DNA of 64,000 bases from Nephrocerus scutellatus. Taxonomy: Eukaryota; Arthropoda; Insecta; Diptera; Pipunculidae. The stretch's first letter is position 1, and the number at the start of each line of letters is the position of its first letter. Below, piece after piece: positions 37,338 through 48,280 of the stretch. The position numbers and the translations under genes were made by a program. The DNA lies in contig OX352762.1 in assembly GCA_947095585.1 (NCBI GenBank), positions 119,504,930 to 119,568,929 of the forward strand, given 5' to 3'. The notes beneath the pieces were generated by a model. The model saw only the letters and a program-made list of their open reading frames with translations. It ran no database searches and was not told the origin of the DNA.

Positions 37338-37662
37338 ATCAACTTCTATGAAGTTGTAAATTACCTATCCCGGGCTATGCCAAGGGATTAGGCTCTGTTG
37401 TTGACCTAGGTAACAACACCATCATAACCAACAACGCAATAACCCCATCAAATTTCATATTCAAAAGGTAGACTCTATTATATTTTCCCCATACTTGCAA
37501 TATATTTGGTGACAAACTAGTTCTTGGGATACTGTAGCTGTTTCTGGTCACAATATTACGAAAGGGCAGTCATGCTAACTTAAAACTGCTTTTCTGTTAC
37601 CGTTTCTGTGACATGAATCGAACTCACGCTCCGAGCATAAAATAAAATAAGATGTTGGTATC

Positions 37663-38552
37663 TCATTCCAACCGTACCGTCATCAGTTCCGGTTTTGGTG
37701 GCGGTTTATTAACACGTGGTTCATTTAGCTTCATCACCATAAGCGAATATACAGATAACGTACTCGCAACCATTCTTCTAGGAACGACCACATTTTTACT
37801 TACCTCCATTTCTATGAATAGATGCCAATTGGCATTTGTGTGCTCAAGAAAGTTATACTCTGTCCACCATTTGTTGGCAAATGTAAAGCAGTTTTTAAAG
37901 GATTTAAGAACAAACGCTTCTCTAACATTGTACAAACTCTATTAGGCTAGCTAGATGAAATTGCAGTGTTGTTGAAATTTTTATTTTATGTCAAATTTTT
38001 CTACTGTAGAAGAAGATTTTAATTCAAAATAGGTTTAAACAATCAAAAGTCGCTGTTAAAAGTATTAAACCTGTCATAATGCATAAACGTAAACTGCTTG
38101 ACTACAAATAATATAGAAAAACATCCTGCACATAAACACAGACGTCAGGTTGTACTGTTCCGTGGAATACACAACCTCTGAAAAGCACAAAATTAAGCAA
38201 ACACCTCCATTGCAAGTCAATGCAAATTTTGGCGAGAACGTATGGCATTTAAAAAAACAGAAAGTGTCGTTGTGGATTTTTCTCTGCGAGTCCTCTAGAA
38301 AAACAATCGTGGTGAACCAACTTACCGTCGCAAACACAGTGGACGGAGCACTCGTCACGTCACGTAATGCATTGCACTCCTTCTCGAAATTGTAAATACG
38401 ACAAAGGAATCTTTTTTTTTATTTTCCAAAAAAAGACTCCTGCACTGTTTTAATGAACGCTCTCTGTTGTTGTTCCATTGTTCAAATGATTCTGCTTGCG
38501 TGCTCGTCAGAACCTTTCGTGCATGCTCACATGACTCTTTTGGTGGTGGGAT
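37663..38552 (-). pseudogene. Candidate two-exon gene with a frame break at a homopolymer
   Basis: Upstream exon 38552-38326 follows the acceptor CTTTCCAG and starts ATC CCA CCA CCA. It ends ...GTG TTT GCG ACG before a GTAAGT donor. The downstream exon 37938-37663 follows TAATAG and reads on in the same phase to a stop (...KPPPKPELMTVRLE). Within the upstream exon the frame changes at a 9-A run (38412-38420): before it is KQCRSLFLEN, after it NFEKECNALRDVTSAPSTVF. One more A would join the frames. No upstream exon with an ATG, and no known domain. It may be a sequencing slip in a real gene, a pseudogene or chance. Confidence 0.25.
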
Positions 38553-39239
38553 CTGGAAAGTTTTCACAATTACGCAGTTTATGCAAATTGAGTTTATTGT
38601 AATTGCACAACTTTTTCGTATTTTTATTTTTTTAATAATTATTTTAACATTGTGCTGTATTTTTTCCGGTTTTTTGTTTTGTCTTTCATGTAAGAGTTGA
38701 AAAGAACTGTCTCTAATTTTGTATAAAGTTGAAACCGTTGTTCCAAATAGAAAATAAAAAAATCCTTAATTTTCTCGTAAACGCAGATTACAACACATTA
38801 CGTTCCGTACAGATGTACCCACATTAAACTTTTAATTGGTAACATAAGGTGGCGTTTTAAAGAACAATTACCAATTACACAACACACAGAATACCACAAA
38901 ATAAAAATATTAATTACTTCGCCATCACATAAGGAAAAAATAATGGAAAATATTGCAACGGTAGCGGATGAACGTCGTAAAAAAAGTAAAATTTTAAACC
39001 AACACACTCGCAGTTGCAAGCTGAATAAGAACAAATGTGGATAGCATAAAGCGCTCCGGGGGCTAGAAATAAAATTTCAGTTTATTAAGAATCACGCCCG
39101 ACCCTTGCTGTCCTTACCTTTTGATGAGACAAGAAGCGTAGTAAAAGTTTATTACTTGCATTAGCTACCATTAATGAAGGGGATACAACTTTAATTGAAG
39201 GTTTTCTTTTTTTTTATAATTTGCGAACGCGTAAAGAGG
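38553..39239. other. Gene-free stretch
   Basis: AT-rich, no supported gene or repeat. If the - strand candidate at 37663-38552 is real, its 5' exon and promoter should lie here. Confidence 0.35.
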
Positions 39240-41010
39240 ACTAAGCTATATGCTTGGCACAGCGTAGGCGTTAAGAAAAATGAGGAGAAAAGAGAAGATA
39301 TCTATGAGCTGTAGGCTTAGAGAGGAGATATCTTAAATGCCTGTAGATCATAGTAACATTGAAAGACAGAGCTTGGAGAACATTCCAAATACGTGTTGTG
39401 TACGAATGAACGAATCCCCGAACTTAACTGTACAACCGAAGATTGACTTGAGGGTAAACTGATGAGCATTTAGAGCGCCACGAGTGTTGTGGTTGAATTC
39501 AAGGAGAGGTGCAATGCATGCTGGTTATTTCTCTTGAGCACCGCTGGTGGAAGAAGCGATAAAAGAGTGACAAGCTGGAGACGCTCTTGTGGTGTTCAAG
39601 CGAATCTATTAAGTTCGCAATGTTTTCGTCACCGATCAGTTTTATCGCGCGTTTTGTATTCTATCCAGCTAATTCGAGGTATAATAAAAGCCTTGTATAT
39701 AGTAGCCAGATAAGAGGGAGTGAAATATTTCTTGCGCCGAGCTAGAAAACCTAAACATTTCGCAGCATTTGCTATTTATGGATAATGGCATGGGATTTAG
39801 GATTCACTTAGATGACAGGAGACACCATTGGGTTTTGAAAGCGTTAAATTCTACTCGATTGTTTCCTCCCCATTGTATTATCCTGTCTAGGTCAGAACTT
39901 AACGTGCTTAACATATTCCACATGAGAAATGGAGGGACGTTCCTCAAACTTATATGAGAAGTTGAGAGTGATGTCATCAGAGAAAGAGTGAATTGGATTA
40001 GAAGTCACAGATAAGAGATCATTATTAAAAATAAGAAAGAGTGTCGGGGACAAAACAGAGCTCTGGGGAATGCCAGCATTTATGTAATATAATTTAGACT
40101 TGAAACCGTCCATTAACACTTAAATTGAGCAGTTCAAAAGATAGCTTCTAATCCAATGAATGAGTTCATCATCATTTCAATCGACTCCATAAGCACGCAT
40201 TTTCGACAAAAGAGCTCGGTGCCAAACTCTTTCAAATGCCTTGGAAATATCGAGTGGAACAACTTTGCTTTCACCAAATTGATGCAAAGACCAGCTCAAT
40301 TGTTTGGTGAGATTTACCATCAAATCACCAATAGAGAGGTGCGACACCATGAGAAATACTTTTGGGATTCGAACCATGAACCTCCTGCTCAGTAGCCAAA
40401 CGCATTTCCACTCAGCCACGGCGCCATTATCTGTTCCATAGCCGGTTTAATATTCTGAGGTGCAGGAGGCTGCAATACACAATCTGGAAGCGTGGAGGTG
40501 GCTGTAAAATTAACAGCTGGAAACTGGAATGTCGTTATTAATGAGCGTTGGAATCGACGACTAGGCTATATTTTTTATTCTTTTCACGGATGACCAATGC
40601 TGAATGTTTACTACCTTTGGGACAGTGTAGTATTTTTTGCTCAATTTTTGATCGTAGGCAAACTTGACTCGCCGAAGATGGACATTGTAATCATTTCTAT
40701 CTCGTTTAAAATTTATTCGGTTTTCCTCAGTAGGGCTTAATTTGTAAAACCGAAAGCATACATCTCTAATCCTAGAAGGCTCTCTACAGCTCGAGTCGTA
40801 CTATCCATATCTCTTTGGTTTGACAGACTTATTCCTGGAAGGGATAAAGTCTCTTGTACCAATAAGGATGATGTTTGTGATTGCATCAGCGCCGGCATCC
40901 ACGTTGCTATCGCGAAATAAAAGCGATCAGTTGATACTACCCAAGAAGTTGTTATTGGCTTTCTCGTATTGCCATACTGTTTTTTTTGGAGTTTTTCCTC
41001 TAACTGCGTG
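39240..41010 (-). mobile_element. CR1/Jockey-like LINE, partial
   Basis: The longest copy of this family. On the - strand: the linker between endonuclease and RT (FYKLSPTEENRINFKRDRND near 40690-40750); RT fingers with VPLDISKAFERVWHRALLSK near 40205-40265; RT core with NAGIPQSSVLSPTLFLIF near 40030-40080, where PQGSV has become PQSSV; then IHSFSDDITLNFSY near 39950-39990, with ADD as SDD. Its thumb and C-terminal decay toward 39240. A SINE is inserted at 40333-40425. Multiple stops. Confidence 0.75.
40333..40425 (-). mobile_element. tRNA-derived SINE, 5' part only
   Basis: The best-preserved pol III promoter of the family. On the - strand GGCGCCGTGGCTGAGTGG holds an A box, and GGTTCGAATCCC, about 40 bp on, is a perfect B box. 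The body follows (CATGGTGTCGCACCTCTCT) but stops early, so the 3' tail is absent. It sits inside the CR1/Jockey-like LINE. Confidence 0.75.
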
Positions 41011-41389
41011 ATTTGTTAACGAGAAATTAGCTGATACAACACAATGGACGATCAGGACGAGAGGTAAGAAACAAGTCAAGAGTGTTTGCGGACTAATTTA
41101 CAATGTCAGGTATCCTTGTAGGCTCATTTACCCTGTAAAAAAAACTATGTTTATTGGCTACACCTTCCTGCCCAGTCTAACTCTTATGTACTTGCTTTGA
41201 TTTATATATATATACTAATATAATGGTTATTTAAACAATTTTTGTCTAATTTTACAAAATATTCTCATACATTACAATAGACTGAGCAACAAGCCTTTAA
41301 TGGTTTCAGGTAAGGACTATTTCGGGTGGATCTTGAAAAAAAAAGTTCTCTGGGCAAGTATTTTCGTAGAAATGTCAGCCATTATAAAA

Positions 41390-41686
41390 CAAAAATTTTA
41401 ATAATTATAACATTTGGCGCGATAGACAGATACGTTCCAAGGCCTAGCTTCTTGCGACCATTCGTGTTATGCGTGTTATATTTTTTGCACGCAATAGGAA
41501 GGGACCTACTATTTAATGCCGCATCCGAAAGGCAAATTGAGAAGCTTACCATGTCAGAAATTATTCTATTTGTCAGACATCCGAGAGAGGTGGTACCGTG
41601 AAAAAGATTTCTTGTGTTTCTGAGATTCGAACCTTGCACCTCTTGTTCAGAAGTCCAATGCACTAAACACTAGAGCCACGGTGCCA
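41390..41686 (-). mobile_element. tRNA-derived SINE, full length (about 295 bp)
   Basis: On the - strand: head TGGCACCGTGGCTCTAGTG, B box GGTTCGAATCTC, body CACGGTACCACCTCTCTCGG and GTCTGACAAATAG, then the tail GCTAGGCCTTGGAACG followed by TCTGTCTATCGCGCC and a decayed ATT-type end. It has both ends of the family, so it gives the element's full size. Its left end abuts an RTE fragment. Confidence 0.8.
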
Positions 41687-41689
41687 AAA

Positions 41690-42089
41690 AAAAACAATGA
41701 TTACGGAATCTAAATCAGTTGCGGAAACGATTGAGAATTTTCTCTTGGAAAAAAAGCCCACTCTATAAAGCTCGATCTGCACATACCATTCTATACTTTC
41801 ACCCGGATGATTTAAAGCATTTTTTGAATCAGTCAAATGGGAGCTCAACGCTCCTTATATGATAAGAAAATTAAATTTGAAGGAACTGCGAAGCAATTTA
41901 TGAACTAATATTGAAAGTATGTCCGGAATAAACGATCCCAGAAGAGTCATCCTCTCTCCCATAAACAAGAAAGGAGATATCACAACGTGCAACAAGTATC
42001 CTGGTACAATGTTAAATGGCGCGTATGGAATTTTCGAATTTATCCCCATAACCCATACCCATACGCTAAAGTCATTATTAGACCATATA
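41690..42089 (+). mobile_element. RTE-like fragment, left part of a copy hit by mariner
   Basis: Decayed leader and endonuclease start (TTGAGAATTTTCTCTTGGAA near 41730). After a deletion comes RT sequence matching the PIYKKGDITKCSNYRG region near 41960-42010, up to the CATTATTAGACCATA block. It stops at TA, where a mariner begins. Confidence 0.7.
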
Positions 42090-42540
42090 CGAGGGCGGGT
42101 CAATAGTCCGTGACTTTTTGAATTTTCCGCCTCTTAACTGAAAGCGCAACACTGTTCCTGTCAACTGGCATCTGTCAGTTGAATTCTGTCAAAATTTAAA
42201 CCAGCTGCGTCGTTTAGTTTGTGTTTAACAACCTCGTGTATTTTAACGATAATGGAAAAAAGTGAATTTCGTGTGTGACCACTTCAAAGGAGTGTTTGAC
42301 GAGGTTCAGCCGCAATCCTAACGAGTTTTTATGCCGTTTCGTAGTCGTGGACGAATCGTTGATCCATCACAATACCCCAGAGATCAAGAAATAATTAAGA
42401 CAGTGGGTTTCTCCAGGTAAAACTGCGCGAAAGAAAGCCAAGGTGGGACTGTCGGTCAACAAGGTCATGGCCACAGTTTTTTGGATGCACGCGGTGTCAT
42501 TCACATCGATTGACTTGAAAAGGATAAAACAAAAAAAAAC
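42090..42540 (+). mobile_element. mariner DNA transposon, truncated
   Basis: Begins CGAGGGCGGGTCAATAGTCC right after a TA dinucleotide, as a mariner terminal repeat does. An ATG frame (MEKSEFR) starts at 42252 and breaks at once. Later pieces match mariner transposase: QWVSPGKTARKKAKVG near 42400-42445 and NKVMATVFW near 42457-42483. The N-terminal domain, the second catalytic half and the right terminal repeat are missing. It lies within the RTE copy, about 150 bp of which is also lost at the right junction. Confidence 0.75.
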
Positions 42541-43190
42541 CGCTTTATAAAGCCATGAGAGAATCACGAATAGACTGCCAAAACTATGTAGGTTGACCAT
42601 GACCAATGGTATAAGCCAAGTAAAAATATCCGGATCACTATCAAGCCCATTCAACATCTATAACAGGCTCCGACAAGGCAATGGACTGGCCTGCGTCCTC
42701 TTTAAGCTGGCGTTGAAAAAAGTTTTCCGAGACTCTGACACAACTGTGAGAGGAACAATTCTCTATAAGTCCATTCAAATACTGGCTTATGCAAACCATA
42801 TTGACATCGTTGGTAGAAATCGAGGAGCTATACAGGAAACTTCCATCCAGATCGCGGCACGAAATCTGGGGCTGCACATAAATGAGAGCAAAACAAAGGC
42901 CTAGTCTGCGAGAAGATCCAGCATTGGTCCCTCAATTCAAATAGTGGAGCGCGAATTTGAAGTATTGCAATCCTTTAACTATCTCGGGTCAATTATAGCA
43001 GCCGATAACAGCATGGAACCAGAAATACGCGCGGGGTTGCTTGGAACCGACAAAGGCTACTATAGTCTGTCAAGTCTCTTCAAATCCAGGAACTGAGTCA
43101 TTACATCCAAGCTGCTGGTATAAAAGACAATGGTCATACCAGTACTTAAATATAGATCCGAGACTTGGGTGCTTAGCAAAAAGCATTCTA
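42541..43190 (+). mobile_element. RTE-like fragment, right part (RT)
   Basis: Picks up the RT at the ALYKAMRE region. It carries MTNGISQVKISGSLSSPFNI (42595-42654) and LAYANHIDIVGRN (42782-42820), where the catalytic YADD has become YANH. It continues to the ADNSMEPEIR and YGSETWVLS-like regions and ends at AAAAGCATTCTAG. Confidence 0.8.
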
Positions 43191-43595
43191 GACATTTTTC
43201 CATCACCTGCCTAAGGGTGTAAATATGATCAGTTGTTGATTTGCCTGGGATCAAGACACACTGGTATGGATAAATGATGAATTTAGCCTATGGGGCTATC
43301 CTGTCTTGAAGGATAGATGAGAAAATCTTATACGCGGTACTCAAAAACATTATACCACGATAATTGCTGCAGGTTGTGATATCAGGCAGTCTTCTGGCAT
43401 CTCTTCTTCCTTCCATACTTGCACTATTAGTTTATGAATTGCTTGGTGAATTGCAGGGCCTCCTAATTTAATCAGCTCTGCTGGGATACCATACCTGGGG
43501 CCTTATTTTTTTTGAGCCGATTTATCGTTCTGCTAACTCCTTGTATGCTTGGTGGCAGTAGCATAGTGTGGTCTTCGGTCATTGGTGGCGCCATA
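43191..43595 (-). mobile_element. RTE-like fragment, inverted against its neighbour
   Basis: On the - strand it covers the RT N-terminal part, from the MTEDHTMLPP region (near 43580) through [10 protein letters not shown] and LSTAYKIFSSIL to TLRQVMEKCL (near 43200). Its order and strand are opposite to the adjacent + strand fragment, whose RT segment starts about 75 bp downstream of this one in the intact element. Confidence 0.75.
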
Positions 43596-43679
43596 ATACA
43601 TAATACAATATGTAAAAACCATTTGAATTGATCAATGGTAAATTGACTTGATTACAATCTCGTTATATAATTTTCACAC

Positions 43680-43798
43680 GCCCATAGACGAAAGTCAATG
43701 GACGGGATGTCAGTGTATGTAGTGTCAGTGGGCGGATGTTAACTTGGTGGGGGTCAGTGGGATGTGGCAGCCGAGAAACGCCGGGTATTTCCGCTAGT
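43680..43798 (+). repeat. 3' end of an interspersed Helitron-like repeat
   Basis: The block AGAAACGCCGGGTATTTCCG followed by CTAGTC has the CTAG end before T found in many insect Helitron-type repeats. The preceding sequence is GT-rich and low in complexity. No 5' end is seen. Confidence 0.35.
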
Positions 43799-44060
43799 CA
43801 TTAATAACTGAGACTTTCCGAAAAATATGAGCATCATACGAATATTGGAATAACACTGAACTATTGTATGAATATACTGTCAAAACTTTGCAATTATTAA
43901 AAATTACATACAACTTGTTTAGAATACACCATTGACTTAGCGTATTTAATTTATTTTGAAACACAATACAATCAGTGACTGTCCTCACTTCTGTAAATAT
44001 TTTCAAATAATCTGCATATAAGAGACATTTTGTATATTTAAATTTTCTGTTATATCGTTT
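43794..44060 (-). mobile_element. LINE reverse transcriptase fragment with an altered active site
   Basis: On the - strand a frame runs KCLLYADYLKIFTEVRTVTD then CIVFQNKLNTLSQWCILNK. This is the RT segment around the catalytic Y-x-D-D and the following helix of Jockey/CR1-type LINEs. The second Asp is Tyr here. No flanking RT blocks can be read with confidence. Confidence 0.6.
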
Positions 44061-46117
44061 GCAAAAAGCGAAAAAACTCCTGACTTAGTCAAGATGACGT
44101 TCGAGCAAGTATCATCAATTCAGACTATTTGGAACCAGTTTGTCAAATAAGAGGATAACCATTTATGAAAATTGCCATAGATACCAAGCCTAGTCAACCT
44201 TTTTCAAAATCAAATTTTGATCTTAATGATATTATTTAATATTTAACATCAAAGGGAAAAATTAATTCTTTTTTTTTTTTAATAATGAAATCTTTTCATC
44301 CAAACAGGAATATGTATACCTGCTATAAATTTGTTTGTATATTGAAAGGCGAAAATACATTTAATTCAAATCCAGGTAAGTTCTTACTTGGTTGTGACTT
44401 TTGTCAGCGACGAGTCTGCTAGTCCTTGATGGTTTACTGATGCTGACACTCTATCACACTAACTTTAAATCCTTCAGGAATGAACAGGAATCCTCTCACA
44501 ATCGGACAATGATTTCCATAAAATATTCCATTCGGTCTTACAGGATTTTCTACTTTACGCGCACGAAGTGATTTTTGATAATCGACTCATTACTTCGGAG
44601 TACCAAACGGGCAAATAACAAAAATCATTTGGAAAATATATTTCGTTAAAAGTTTTGCACGAATTTCACAAAATCCCTATTGAAATTCAATCAATTTGAC
44701 GGAACCTGTCGCCACTCAGCGGAACGAGGGAATCAAGAAAATTACATTACTTTTAGGTCACTGGAGCACACAAGCACACACACACTCACATGAACAATGT
44801 TAGATCAAAAACACACACACAGGATAAGTGATTTCCTTTTTCGATTTTAAATTTATTTTTCCGTTGTGATTTTAAATTCCGTTCTCGCATAGTGCGCCAA
44901 ATGTATGTATTGCGGCTAGTAATTAATTCTAAGCTTCGGATTTCAGCTGTTGAAAATTCAGCAACGTAAACCGTTATCAGAAATGAATAATTATCATAAA
45001 TTAAATTTACACTTTAATATTTAAACGCGCCCTTCCACGCAACGATTTAGTTGGTTTATAAGCTGTGAGTGAGTTTCTTAATAATGCTTACAACCCACAA
45101 TTATCCACTCTGTCCCAAGTTTTCTTCTACTATTATCACATACCTATATGTTTAAGCTTTCCGTGAAATTAAATCAACGACTTAACCCTTTAAACCCTAA
45201 TTGATATCAACCAAGATCTAATGAACTCAATGAAAGCGCCCGGGGCCTGGAGTACAAGGACAGTACGCAACGAATACAACGCGATTATAAGGACATTGCC
45301 GTAGCAATTTCACTGTACACAATCACCAGAACAGCAGGATGACTGATGAGGATATCTCTGACTCAATTAAAGCTGCTGTAGGAGCATTTTTAAATCCTCA
45401 CTCGCAGACTTGACTTGAACGCACTACCGCTGCATGCAAAATCTCAACGTAAACTGAGGAAACTTAAAATGAAAATTCATCTTATGGCTCTGTTCAGTTG
45501 AAAAAGTATCTCATAAAACATCAGCAGCATCAGCTGAGTATCTGATGCTAACACAAGCAACAGCCTGTTGGATTTTCTCGACTCGACCCAACATACAGAG
45601 CTGACAGATGCTCCGGAAAAGCTTTTGTTCGCTCGCACAGGTGGATATTTCGTTTCGTTCCAAAATTTTCACTGCTTGTGAATGTATCTGTGAGAACTAG
45701 TGAGGAAATTTTGAAGAGATATAGAGATAGTCGGAGAAAGACTGTTGCATTAAATGAAGAACGTTTTTTTTTTAAATGCGTTAAACCGCTTATTCCAACG
45801 AAATTTAGCCGGTGCCACCACATTTATGACCCGTAGGATATATTTGCATTGCTAGCGACACACAGAATTATTTGCAATTTAAAATGCTCGGGTAAGATGA
45901 CAAAACTTTTCTTTTTCGTCCGTTGAAGGAGACCGCCTTCGATCAGCACATTCCAATTACATCGGACAAAACAAGTCGTTGAGTTAATTTTGATCCCGAA
46001 AATTGAAAATTCGGCGAATGCCTCACGAAATTTCACATTAGTTGATTTTAGGTATAAGAGCAGCTCACAGAATGCTTCAATGCGTGTAAATATATAAACT
46101 ACGTCATTGAAATTGGG
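44061..46117. other. Gene-free stretch with a possible LTR-element start
   Basis: On the - strand, near 44885-44910, ATACATACATTTGGCGCACT followed by ATGCGAG resembles an LTR end and a TGG-starting primer-binding site. The rest of an LTR element cannot be delimited. CA-rich runs lie near 44770-44820. No host gene is supported. Confidence 0.35.
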
Positions 46118-47504
46118 CAATGAATCGCTCTGGTCCATTCCAAGTAAGGTTGGCGCGAGACCAATAACCTCGCCAGTAAAAAACTTTGTTACGGAGCCCC
46201 AAATTAGCCTGGGATACACTGATGAAAGACGACGACTACTGCAATGAAAACGGCTAAGCGATTTAACATCTTTCTCATGGAACGTACGCTCACTGTATAG
46301 AGCTCAAGCTGCACAGCAGCTATTCGATACCCTGTCTAAATATAATGCTGATATAACATCAATTCAGGAGGTGCGGTGGACGAGGAATGGTGTCCTACAA
46401 AAATCAGAGTATGACATATATTACAGCTGTCATGCAAGATATCATGTGCTTGAGTTGGGGTTTCTAATCCGCAAAAATCCAGATACACCACGTATTAATA
46501 GGCATTGACAGTACGAATGTGTTGGTATTGTGCTCCGAGCGCGGATTGCATCATCAAGAAAGAGTGCATCTGCGAATCAGATTCGAGCCCTTCGCAACGA
46601 AGAGACCAGAAACAACTACGACCAAGCGGAAGGAATCACCATAAATGCTGGGAGAGTAAGTCCTGGGGCTGAGATGACATTAGTACTTCTGAATTCATCT
46701 TATTAGTAGTCGTATAGATCGGAACGACTGGTACGATGACGAATGTAAGCTAGCGACTGAATGTTGCGTACCGAACAATGCAACACTCTCATAGAACGGA
46801 AGATATCACAAAATGCGGTATTCCAAACAAACTAACACGACTATGTAGTTGACCATAACCAATCTTATAAGCCAAGTAAAAATATCCGGAACACTATCAA
46901 GCCCATTCAACATCTGCAACGGGCTCCGACAAGTGGATGGCCTGCGTCCTCTTCAACCTGTCATTGGAGAACGTGATCAGAGACTCTGACGTAACGGCGA
47001 GAGAAACAATCCTCTATAAGTCCATTCAGATACTAGCTTACGCAGACGACATTGACTTTGTTGGTAGAATCCAAAGAGTCCTACAGGAAGCTTTCATCCA
47101 GATCGAGCTGGCGGTACGAAATGAGAGCAAAATGAGAGCAAAACAAAGTACATGGTGGCCCCGTCTGCGAGTAGAAGATCCAACATTGGTCTCTCAATTA
47201 AATTATTGGAGCGCAATTTTGAAGTAGTGCAATTCTTTAACTATTTCGGTTCAAATGTAGCAGCCGATAACAGCATAGAACCAGAGATACCCGCACGATT
47301 GCTCAAAGCCAACAATGCCTACTTCAGTCTGTCAAGACTCTTCAAATCCAGGAATTTAACCATAACATCCAAGCTGCTGGTGTATGGATCCAAGACTTGG
47401 GTGCTTAGCCCCCAGAACCATTCTGATCTCTTAGCTGCGTTCGAGAGAAATGTCTTACGGAAAATTGTTGGCCCCATATGTGTTTCTAGAGCCAAATATG
47501 GTGA
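46118..47504 (+). mobile_element. RTE-like retrotransposon, both ends kept, middle deleted
   Basis: Leader from CTCTGGTCCATTC, then the endonuclease start FLMERTLTV / WNVRSLYRA (near 46275) and IQEVRWTRNGVLQKSEYDIY (near 46360). A deletion leads to the end of the endonuclease (VGIVLRARIASSRK near 46520). A further gap leads into the RT with LAYADDIDFVGRI (47034-47072; YADD intact) and a C-terminal stretch. It ends GAGCCAAATATGGTGAT at 47488-47504, the family's 3' end. Confidence 0.85.
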
Positions 47505-47506
47505 TA

Positions 47507-47905
47507 AACGATTCACTCTGGAAACAGGAAAAAGCATTGGGTTTTAGATGCGTTGAATTCCAATCTAGTATCCAATTTATTATGTCTATTAAGCGACGAG
47601 TTATACATACGTTATTTTTTGAGTAGAAGTAGCAGGCAAGAGATTAGTAATAAAACATGAGATAAAACGTTGGGACAAAACGGAGCCCTGTAGAACGCCA
47701 GCATTTATGGGGAGACTTACCCGACTTGAAACCGTCCAAATCAATTTGGATTGAGTAATCCGAATGATAGTTACTAAAACAAGAAACAGTTTTTAATCCA
47801 CACTATAAGTACAGAATTTCTTAAAGCTTGTTGCCAATCTCTGTCAAAGAAAATCGAGTGCAACAACTCTGCTCTCACCAAACCGACAAAGCAGACGACT
47901 GCTTG
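47507..47905 (-). mobile_element. CR1/Jockey-like LINE fragment
   Basis: On the - strand, GAGAGCAGAGTTGTTGCACT (SRVVALDFL-like) and then DGFKSG and a degraded INAG-LQGS block (near 47690-47740) match the RT of the 39.2-kb copy. Its left edge abuts the 3' end of the RTE copy. Confidence 0.55.
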
Positions 47906-48124
47906 CATTTTTAGGTGCAGGCTGGACAAAGGTTTTCCATCATTTTTGGAAGAGTCCAGAAGAATAGGATAGCTGGAAGAGCTTACGCAACAGTAACGGC
48001 AGCTTTGAAGAACATCTCTTCAGAACTATTGTGGAAATACTAGTTGTGCATGCTCAGATCTTTTAAAACTCTTGTCGGAGTAGAGTGTTCAATACTTGGA
48101 AGTATATTGACATATAAATGGAAG

Positions 48125-48280
48125 AAATGTACAATTTAAAGCCACATCTAAAAGGCGAATTGAGAAGCTTTCTAACATTGGTATTACTTCTGGACCGTGA
48201 ATACGCTTTTTGGTGTTTTTTCTGGTATTCGAACTTGAACCTCACACTCATCAGTCTAACACACTAACACAATCATCACA
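48125..48280 (-). mobile_element. tRNA-derived SINE, partial
   Basis: On the - strand: a decayed head (GTTAGTGTGTTAGACTGATG), B box AAGTTCGAATACC, then TTCACGGTCC and the AAAGCTTCTCAATTCGCC body block shared with the 41.4-kb copy. The 3' tail is missing. Confidence 0.65.

Noticed and set aside
36380..37391. Very long open frames encoding poly-Leu, poly-Ile/Val and Cys-Tyr-Tyr repeats
   Set aside because: They are open in several frames on both strands only because the 9-bp repeat has no stop codons in those frames. This is a simple-sequence effect, not a gene.
42541..43595. Twin priming as the cause of the inverted RTE pieces
   Set aside because: In twin priming the inverted upstream part precedes the 3' part; here it follows it.
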